This document shows positions 58,759-64,000 of a DNA stretch of 64,000 bases, piece after piece (position 1 is the stretch's first letter; each line of letters starts with the position of its first letter). The position numbers and the translations under genes are program-made. Under the pieces are notes generated by a model. The model made no database searches, was not told where the DNA came from, and was given only the letters and a program-made list of their open reading frames with translations. Origin of the DNA: Dyella sp. AtDHG13 (lineage in GTDB: Bacteria > Pseudomonadota > Gammaproteobacteria > Xanthomonadales > Rhodanobacteraceae); the NCBI RefSeq assembly GCF_003201105.1, contig NZ_QICJ01000004.1:186001-250000 (forward strand), written 5' to 3'.

Positions 58759-60218
58759 CACGCAAGCCCGAACTCTCGTTCTGGCAGATCTGGAACATGT
58801 GCTTCGGTTTCCTGGGCATCCAGTTCGGCTTTGCGCTGCAGAACGCGAACGTCAGCCGCATCTTCCAGACCCTGGGCGCGGACGTCGGCGACATCCCCGC
58901 GCTGTGGATCGCTGCGCCGTTCTCCGGCCTGCTGGTGCAGCCGGTGATCGGCTACCTGTCGGATCGCACCTGGACGCGCCTGGGCCGGCGGCGGCCGTAT
59001 TTCCTGATCGGCGCCGTGCTCACCACGCTGGCCCTGCTGTGCATGCCCAACTCGCCCGTGCTGTGGGTGGCGGCGGGCCTGCTGTGGATCATGGATGCGT
59101 CGATCAACGTGTCGATGGAACCGTTCCGCGCCTTCGTGGGCGACCAGCTGCCGCCGCGCCAGCGTCCGCAGGGCTACGCCATGCAGAGCTTCTTCATCGG
59201 CTTGGGCTCGGTGGTGGCCTCGCTGCTGCCCTGGCTGCTTGCCAAGTTGGGCGTGAGCAACGTGGCGGACGAGGGCGCCATTCCCCACACGGTGAAGTAC
59301 GCGTTCTACCTGGGCGGCGTGGTGCTGCTGGGTTCGGTGCTGTGGACGGTGCTCACCACGCGGGAGTATCCGCCGGGGGAGCTGGAAGCCTTTACCGATA
59401 GCCCCACGGATACCGGCGAGACGGACGTCTCGGGTGCATGGCGCTCCGGTGTTGCGCTGATCGTGGCAGGTATCGCCCTGCTGGCGGTCATCTGGCACTA
59501 CGCGCTGGAGAAGGAGCTCTACCTGCTGGGCGGCGGGCTGGTGCTGTTCGGCGCGCTGTTCTCGTGGCTGTCGGTGGCGCGCACGCGCGGCATGTTGCGG
59601 CAGGTGATGGGCGATCTCTACGGCATGCCCGAAACCATGCGCCGTCTCGCCGTGGTGCAGTTCTTCTCGTGGTTCGCGCTGTTCGCGCTGTGGATCTACA
59701 CCACGGCCGCAGTGACGTCGGTGCACTACGGCACCACCGACACGCATTCGGCGCTCTACAACGAAGGCGCGAACTGGGTGGGTGTGCTGTTCGGCGCGTA
59801 CAACGGTTTTGCGGCCGTCGCCGCCGCGGTGATTCCGTGGATGGTGCGGCGCTGGGGCTTGCGCACCAGCCATCTCGCCAACTGCTGGCTGGGCGGTGCG
59901 GGCCTGCTGTCATTCCTGGTGATCCGCGACCCGCACTGGCTGCTGCTGTCGATGGTGGGCGTGGGCTTTGCGTGGGCGTCGATCCTGTCGCTGCCGTATG
60001 CGCTGCTGTCGGACAACCTTCCGGCGACGAAGATGGGCGTCTATATGGGCATCTTCAATTTCTTCATCGTCATTCCGCAGCTGATGGCCGCCAGCGTGCT
60101 GGGCCTGCTGCTGCGCCTGTTCTTCCACGGCCAGCCTATCTGGGCGCTGGCGATGGGCGGCGCCAGCCTGGTGATCGCCGGCCTGTGCACGCTGCGCGTG
60201 GCGGAGAGCCAGGAGTGA
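58755..60218 (+). CDS. MFS sugar transporter of the alpha-glucan locus
   Basis: A 487-residue, twelve-helix MFS transporter of the glycoside-pentoside-hexuronide/SUT-like type. The N-terminal helix reads FWQIWNMCFGFLGIQFGFALQNANVSRIFQTLGAD, then LWIAAPFSGLLVQPVIGYLSDRTWTRLGRRRPYFLIGA, the RxGRRRP loop known from bacterial maltose and plant sucrose transporters. A large central loop follows helix 6, and the C-terminal half has SILSLPYALLSDNLPATKMGVYMGIFNFFIVIPQL. It would import maltose or a short oligosaccharide by proton symport. It overlaps the six-hairpin gene by four bases (ATGA) and is the last gene of the plus-strand operon. Confidence 0.92.
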   Translation: MTRKPELSFWQIWNMCFGFLGIQFGFALQNANVSRIFQTLGADVGDIPALWIAAPFSGLLVQPVIGYLSDRTWTRLGRRRPYFLIGAVLTTLALLCMPNSPVLWVAAGLLWIMDASINVSMEPFRAFVGDQLPPRQRPQGYAMQSFFIGLGSVVASLLPWLLAKLGVSNVADEGAIPHTVKYAFYLGGVVLLGSVLWTVLTTREYPPGELEAFTDSPTDTGETDVSGAWRSGVALIVAGIALLAVIWHYALEKELYLLGGGLVLFGALFSWLSVARTRGMLRQVMGDLYGMPETMRRLAVVQFFSWFALFALWIYTTAAVTSVHYGTTDTHSALYNEGANWVGVLFGAYNGFAAVAAAVIPWMVRRWGLRTSHLANCWLGGAGLLSFLVIRDPHWLLLSMVGVGFAWASILSLPYALLSDNLPATKMGVYMGIFNFFIVIPQLMAASVLGLLLRLFFHGQPIWALAMGGASLVIAGLCTLRVAESQE

Positions 60219-60295
60219 GTTGAGAGGAGTGAGAGAAGAGCCGGCGCCGCCATGCTTTCTCTCACTTCTCACTCCTCTTCACTCGTTTCTAGCTC
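60212..60295. repeat. GAGTGAG-type inverted repeat, copy 2
   Basis: A purine-rich arm (GAGTGAGTTGAGAGGAGTGAG) faces TCTCTCACTTCTCACTCCTC, able to form a hairpin, between the convergent MFS and LacI genes. The left arm begins on the MFS stop codon and the right arm covers the last LacI codons. The 16-base core CTCACTCCTCTTCACT is shared with the copy at 13.4 kb. Confidence 0.7.
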
Positions 60296-61316
60296 TTGAG
60301 GATTTGCGCACGATCAACTTGGCCGGCAGCATCGCGCTTTCCGCCGGCTCGCCGCGGATCAGGGCCAGCAGGTTGTCGACCAGGATCTCGCCGGCGAGCT
60401 GGGTGTCCTGCAGCACCGTGGTCAGCGGCGGGTTGACGAAGCTGGCGGCGGGGATGTCGTCGAAACCGGCCAGCGCCACGTCGTCGGGCACGTTCAGGCC
60501 GTGGGCGGCGAGCGCGCGCATGGCGCCGATGGCGATCAGGTCGCTGGCGGCGAACACGGCGTCGAACGCCACGCCGCGCGCGATCAGCGTTTCGGCAGCG
60601 TTGTGGCCGGATTGCTCGGTGCTCTCGGCGTTCACCTGCAGCAGCGGTTCGGCATCCAGCCCGGCGTCGTTCAGCGCGCGGGCATAGCCGCGGTAGCGGT
60701 CGAAGAACTCGGGATAGTGGCTGGAGGCGTCGCCCAGGAAGGCGATGCGCTGGCAACCCTGCGCCAGCAGGTGCGCGGTGACCTCGCGGCCGCCGCTGAC
60801 GTTGTCGCAGCCCACGGAGACATCGGGCTGGTCGGGCAGCACCGCGCCCCAGCGCACGCAGCGCGTGCCCTGGTCCACCAGTTTCTGCAGCTTGTCGCGG
60901 GTGGCGAGGTAGTCGCCGTAGCCGAGCAGGATGATGCCGTCGGCCTTCTTGCTGTCCGCGTAGTCGGCGTGCCAGTCCCGCGAGAACTGCTGGAAGGAGA
61001 TCAGCAGGTCGTAGCCGCGCTGCGCGCTGGCCCGGGTGATGGAGCCCAGCATGGACAGGAAGAACGGGTTGATGTGCGACTCGTCGGCGGTCGGGTCCTC
61101 GAACAGCAGCAGGGCCAACGTGCCGGTGTGCTTGGCGCGCAGCCCCGAGGCGTTCTTGTCGACCTTGTAGTTCAGCTCATCGACCGCCGCCTGGATGCGC
61201 CGGCGCGTCTCCTCGTTGACCAGCGGACTGCCGCGCAGCGCGCGCGACACCGTGGACTGGGAGACCCCGGCCAGGTGGGCGATATCGAATGAAGTGACTT
61301 TTCCCTTGATCTGCAC
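60279..61316 (-). CDS. LacI family transcriptional regulator of the alpha-glucan locus
   Basis: A 345-residue LacI-family repressor. The helix-turn-helix is VTSFDIAHLAGVSQSTVSRALRGSPLVNEETRRRIQAAVDELNY (about residues 7-50), followed by the hinge KVDKNASGLRAKHTGTLALLL and the periplasmic-binding-like sensor domain with IILLGYGDYL, VGCDNVSGGREVTAHLLAQGCQRIAFLGD, FDAVFAASDLIAIGAMRALAAHGLNVPDDVALAGFDDIP and the C-terminal FVNPPLTTVLQDTQLAGEILVDNLLALI. The effector is unknown; a maltose-type sugar is expected from the neighbours. It is convergent with the MFS gene. Its likely targets are the operator boxes at 49164 and 49381; no such box is seen upstream of its own start. Confidence 0.93.
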   Translation of the reverse strand: MQIKGKVTSFDIAHLAGVSQSTVSRALRGSPLVNEETRRRIQAAVDELNYKVDKNASGLRAKHTGTLALLLFEDPTADESHINPFFLSMLGSITRASAQRGYDLLISFQQFSRDWHADYADSKKADGIILLGYGDYLATRDKLQKLVDQGTRCVRWGAVLPDQPDVSVGCDNVSGGREVTAHLLAQGCQRIAFLGDASSHYPEFFDRYRGYARALNDAGLDAEPLLQVNAESTEQSGHNAAETLIARGVAFDAVFAASDLIAIGAMRALAAHGLNVPDDVALAGFDDIPAASFVNPPLTTVLQDTQLAGEILVDNLLALIRGEPAESAMLPAKLIVRKSSRARNE

Positions 61317-61435
61317 GCAGCGACCCTTGAGTCCGTGCCGGCCGCGGTCCCTGTGATCCGACGGTTGGTAGGCGCAAATCCTAGCCGCTTGAGTGCTCGC
61401 TGTCCTTTCATGCCGCCATCCGGCGTCGCGGGCAT

Positions 61436-61472
61436 AAAAAAGCCCCGAGGATTAGGGGGGAATCCTCGGGGC
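61436..61472 (-). terminator. perfect intrinsic terminator
   Basis: On the minus strand a twelve-base-pair stem GCCCCGAGGATT/AATCCTCGGGGC with a C-rich loop of seven bases (CCCCCCT) is followed by six T residues. It ends the small RNA candidate downstream of polA and lies about 120 bases before the LacI start. Confidence 0.93.
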
Positions 61473-61568
61473 CGGGGTGGCAGCGAAACCCAGGGGAGAG
61501 GTTCGCTGGCCGGTTTGGGCTCGTCCAGGGAGGTGGCGAGCCCGCGGATGCCGTTGCGTGCATCCGGT
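61436..61568 (-). ncRNA. candidate sRNA downstream of polA, C-rich loops
   Basis: A non-coding stretch with four consecutive hairpins on the minus strand: CGGATGC/GCATCCG (61545-61566), CGGGCTCG-type GGGCTCG/CGAGCCC (61517-61543) with the loop CCACCTCCCTGGA, CAGCGAA/TTCGCTG (61481-61508) with CTCCCC in its loop, and the terminator hairpin with a CCCCCC loop. Three loops thus expose C-rich, anti-Shine-Dalgarno-like runs. The 5' end near 61568 is inferred from the first stem. Its location directly after polA on the same strand matches Spot 42 in enterobacteria and, as I recall, sX13 in Xanthomonas, a C-rich-loop sRNA of similar length. The remainder of the 61317-61820 gap contains repeat G and nothing else I can support. 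Confidence 0.75.
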
Positions 61569-61663
61569 AACTAAGAACGCGCCAGCGGGCGAAAGTTGCA
61601 CGCGCGAGGCCGAATTTGGTCAGGCATCGTTCATTTGACGAAAACCCAACATCCTGCCTCACC

Positions 61664-61778
61664 GTCATCCCCGCGAAGGCGGGGATCCAGCGACTTTACT
61701 TACTGCGGAAAGGCCTGAAGACACTGGATGACCAGCCTTCGGCTGTTGAAAAGCGTCTCCCGCCTTCGCGGGGATGAC
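61664..61778. repeat. paired inverted repeat, copy G
   Basis: GTCATCCCCGCGAAGGCGGGG on the left and CCCGCCTTCGCGGGGATGAC on the right mirror each other. It lies between the polA stop and the small RNA candidate, of the CCCGCG subtype of copies B and E. GAAAACCCAACA just before it also occurs inside copy F. Confidence 0.85.
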
Positions 61779-61820
61779 GGTGGGGGAACGGCCGCCGCTC
61801 AGGAGACCTTGATCCCGCCC

Positions 61821-64000
61821 TCAGTGCGCCTCGTCCCAGTTCCTGCCCACGCCGGCCTCCACCAGCAGCGGCACGGACAGCGTCGCCGCGCCGGACATGC
61901 GCTCGATGACGCCCGCGCGCACCTCGTCCACCACGTCCTTGCGCACCTCGAACACCAGTTCGTCGTGCACCTGCATGAGCATGTGGGCGTCGTCGGGGCG
62001 CGTCTGCAGCCAGCCGTGCACGGCGATCATGGCGCGCTTGATGATGTCGGCCGCCGTGCCCTGCATGGGTGCGTTCACGGCGGCACGCTCGGCGCCCGCG
62101 CGCAGGGCCTGGTTGCGGGAGGTCAGGTTCTCCAGGTACAGGCGGCGGCCGAACAGCGTTTCCACGTAGCCGTCGCGGTGGGCCTGCTGGCGGGTGGCTT
62201 CCATGAAGGCGTGCACGCCCGGGTAGCGGGCGAAGTAGCGCGCCATGTAGTCGCTGGCTTCGCCGCGGTCCACGCCCAGCTGGCGGGCCAGGCCGAAGGC
62301 GCTCATGCCGTACATCAGGCCGAAGTTGATCGCCTTGGCGGCGCGGCGCTGGTTGGCGGTGACCTCTTCCGGCGGCAGGCCGAACACTTCGGCGGCGGTG
62401 GCGCGGTGCACGTCGCCGCCTTCGTGGAAGGCCTTGAGCAGGCCTTCGTCGCCGGACAGGTGGGCCATGATGCGCAGCTCGATCTGCGAGTAGTCCGCCG
62501 CCAGCACCACCCAGCCCTCCGGCGCCACGAAGGCCTGGCGGATGCGGCGGCCTTCCTCGGTGCGGATCGGGATGTTCTGCAGGTTCGGGTCGGACGAGGA
62601 CACGCGCCCCGTGGCCACCGAGCCCTGGTGGTAGCTGGTGTGCACGCGGCCGGTGCGCGGATTGACCATCTCCGCCAGCTTGTCGGTGTAGGTGGAGCGC
62701 AGCTTGGCGAGGCCGCGGTAGTCCAGGATCAGGCGCGGCAGCGCGTGGTCGTCGGCGATGGCTTCCAGCGCTTCCTCGTTGGTGGACGGCTGTCCGGTCG
62801 GCGTCTTTACCTTCACCGGCAGGCCCAGCTCGTCGAACAGCACCGCCTGCAGTTGCTTGGGCGAATCCAGGTTGAACTCGTGGCCCGCGCCCTTCCAGGC
62901 TTCCTGCTGCAGTTCCAGCATGCGCTTGCCGAGTTGCTGGCTCTGCTTGCGCAGTTCGTTGACGTCGATCAGCACGCCGCGCTGCTCCATCGAGGCCAGC
63001 ACGGGAATCAACGGGACTTCGATGTTCTCGTAGACCGAGCGCAGCGTGGGCTCGCCTTCCAGCTTCGGCCACAGCGCGTGATGCAGGCGCAGCGTGATGT
63101 CGGCGTCTTCGGCGGCGTAGCGGCAGGCGGTGTCCAGGTCCACCTGCGAGAACGGAATCTGCTTGGCGCCCTTGCCGGCCACCTGCTCGTACTTGATGGT
63201 GTCGACGTCCAGGTATTTCTTGGCCAGCGAATCCATGTCGTGCCGCGTCGCCGTGGCGTTCCACACGTAGGATTCCAGCATGGAGTCGTACTTGAGGCCC
63301 TGCAGGCGGATGCCGTAGTTCGACAGGATGTTGATGTCGTACTTGGCGTGCTGGCCCATCTTGGGACGGCTGGCGTCCTCGAAGAACGGCTTGAGCGCCG
63401 CGAGCACGTGCTCGCGCGGCAATTGCGCCGGCGCGCCCGGATAGTCATGCGCCAGCGGCACGTAGCAGGCATGGCCCGGTTCCACCGACAGGCTCAGGCC
63501 GACGATGTCCGCCTGCATCGAGTCGATGGAGGTGGTTTCGGTATCGAAGGACACCAGCGGCGCCGTGGCGATCTTCGCCAGCCAGCCGTCGAACTGCGCC
63601 TGCGTGGTCACCAGTTCATACTGGCCGGCCATCGAGAGGTCTTGCGTGTGGGCTTGCGGCTGCAGTGCGCCCTGCGCCTTGCCGGCGCTGGTGGCAGCGG
63701 CCGGCGCGCCGGCATCGCCTGCGGCGGGTGCGTTGGCGGTGCCGCTGGTTTCGGCATCCAGGTCCTTCAGCGCCGCCTTGAACTCATAGCGCGTGTACAG
63801 CTCGCGCAACTGCTCGACGTGGCGTTCGCGGAACTTGAGTCCGGTGACGGACTGATCCAGCGCTACGTCGGTCTTGATGGTCACCAGCGCGCGCGACAGC
63901 GGCAGCTGCGGCAGCGCGGCGCGCAGGCTCTCGCCGATCTTGCCGCCAACCTTGTCGGCGTTCGCCATCAGGTTGTCCAGCGAGCCGTACTCGGCCAGCC
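61821..64000 (-). CDS. polA: DNA polymerase I, N-terminal part outside window
   Basis: At least 726 residues of DNA polymerase I, the repair and Okazaki-processing polymerase. The frame is open to the window edge; the visible N-terminal part (LAEYGSLDNLMANADKVGGKIGESLR) is the end of the 5'-nuclease domain. An Ala/Gly-rich linker leads to the proofreading domain, where the exonuclease motifs are intact: SFDTETTSID (Exo I, DxE), and YAAEDADITLRL. The polymerase domain has SVATGRVSSSDPNLQNIPIRTEEGRRIRQAFV, AADYSQIELRIMAHLSGD (motif A), RRAAKAINFGLMYGMSAFGLA (O helix) and MQVHDELVFEV (motif C). The 3' end is complete. It is followed by repeat G and an sRNA candidate on the same strand. Confidence 0.97.
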   Translation of the reverse strand, partial: LAEYGSLDNLMANADKVGGKIGESLRAALPQLPLSRALVTIKTDVALDQSVTGLKFRERHVEQLRELYTRYEFKAALKDLDAETSGTANAPAAGDAGAPAAATSAGKAQGALQPQAHTQDLSMAGQYELVTTQAQFDGWLAKIATAPLVSFDTETTSIDSMQADIVGLSLSVEPGHACYVPLAHDYPGAPAQLPREHVLAALKPFFEDASRPKMGQHAKYDINILSNYGIRLQGLKYDSMLESYVWNATATRHDMDSLAKKYLDVDTIKYEQVAGKGAKQIPFSQVDLDTACRYAAEDADITLRLHHALWPKLEGEPTLRSVYENIEVPLIPVLASMEQRGVLIDVNELRKQSQQLGKRMLELQQEAWKGAGHEFNLDSPKQLQAVLFDELGLPVKVKTPTGQPSTNEEALEAIADDHALPRLILDYRGLAKLRSTYTDKLAEMVNPRTGRVHTSYHQGSVATGRVSSSDPNLQNIPIRTEEGRRIRQAFVAPEGWVVLAADYSQIELRIMAHLSGDEGLLKAFHEGGDVHRATAAEVFGLPPEEVTANQRRAAKAINFGLMYGMSAFGLARQLGVDRGEASDYMARYFARYPGVHAFMEATRQQAHRDGYVETLFGRRLYLENLTSRNQALRAGAERAAVNAPMQGTAADIIKRAMIAVHGWLQTRPDDAHMLMQVHDELVFEVRKDVVDEVRAGVIERMSGAATLSVPLLVEAGVGRNWDEAH

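Noticed and set aside
1281-61778. CRISPR array from the GTCATTCC repeats
   Set aside because: The repeats are single paired elements kilobases apart, not regularly spaced, and no cas genes are present.

Overview
The window is a high-GC gammaproteobacterial chromosome segment with the gene content of the Xanthomonadales, most like Rhodanobacteraceae (Dyella, Luteibacter or Rhodanobacter). That placement rests on gene content and protein style, not on a database search. The pointers are two very large TonB-dependent receptors, a TonB receptor/GH13/GH31/MFS/LacI alpha-glucan locus, a hemD-hemX-hemY operon, and dispersed paired GTCATTCC repeats. No tRNA, rRNA, CRISPR array, insertion sequence or prophage is visible.

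Layout. 0-7.3 kb: the end of methylglyoxal synthase, a TANGO2/NRDE protein, YchJ, a DUF938 methyltransferase, NnrU, the DinG helicase with a coupled HutD-like cupin, then an RNA-bearing intergenic region and a ParB-like nuclease. 7.5-15.3 kb: a large TonB receptor of unknown substrate, a COG2509-type flavoprotein, a FrnE/DsbA-like oxidoreductase, DUF1993 and a Tet-type MFS pump. 15.4-21.2 kb: one overlapping minus-strand operon, folE, then an SMC/MukBEF-like condensin trio (MksF, MksE, MksB), then an exported EF-hand protein. 21.4-26.5 kb: poorly characterised exported and membrane proteins, the last three in a stretch of visibly lower GC. 26.5-35.5 kb: RmuC, DUF2252, an RlmI-like rRNA methyltransferase, the SrkA kinase, thioesterases, a ferredoxin-reductase and a cysteine-less rhodanese. 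35.6-38.8 kb: hemD-hemX-hemY. 39-47.3 kb: membrane proteins, UvrD, a beta-lactamase-fold protein without its catalytic residues, and a Tat-exported amino-acid-oxidase-like flavoprotein.

47.4-61.3 kb is an alpha-glucan (maltodextrin) utilisation locus. A cytoplasmic GH13 alpha-glucosidase is divergent from a TonB receptor, which is followed by a periplasmic GH13 amylase, a GH31 glucosidase, a six-hairpin glycosidase and an MFS sugar transporter; the last four overlap end to end. A LacI-type regulator closes the locus on the opposite strand. Two copies of TGCATACGTATTCA in opposite orientation, one in front of each divergent gene, are the likely operators. The inferred flow is outer-membrane uptake of oligosaccharide, trimming in the periplasm, MFS import, then cytoplasmic hydrolysis.

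The end of the window is polA (5' part beyond the edge). Immediately downstream of it on the same strand is a small RNA candidate with stacked hairpins, C-rich loops and a perfect terminator; polA-adjacent sRNAs are known in other gammaproteobacteria (Spot 42) and, from memory, sX13 in Xanthomonas. Two further RNA candidates lie between dinG and the ParB-like gene. Seven copies of a paired inverted repeat occupy intergenic gaps across the window, and a second repeat family has two copies. The strongest candidates for follow-up are the three RNAs, the folE-coupled condensin operon, and the catalytically dead beta-lactamase-fold protein.
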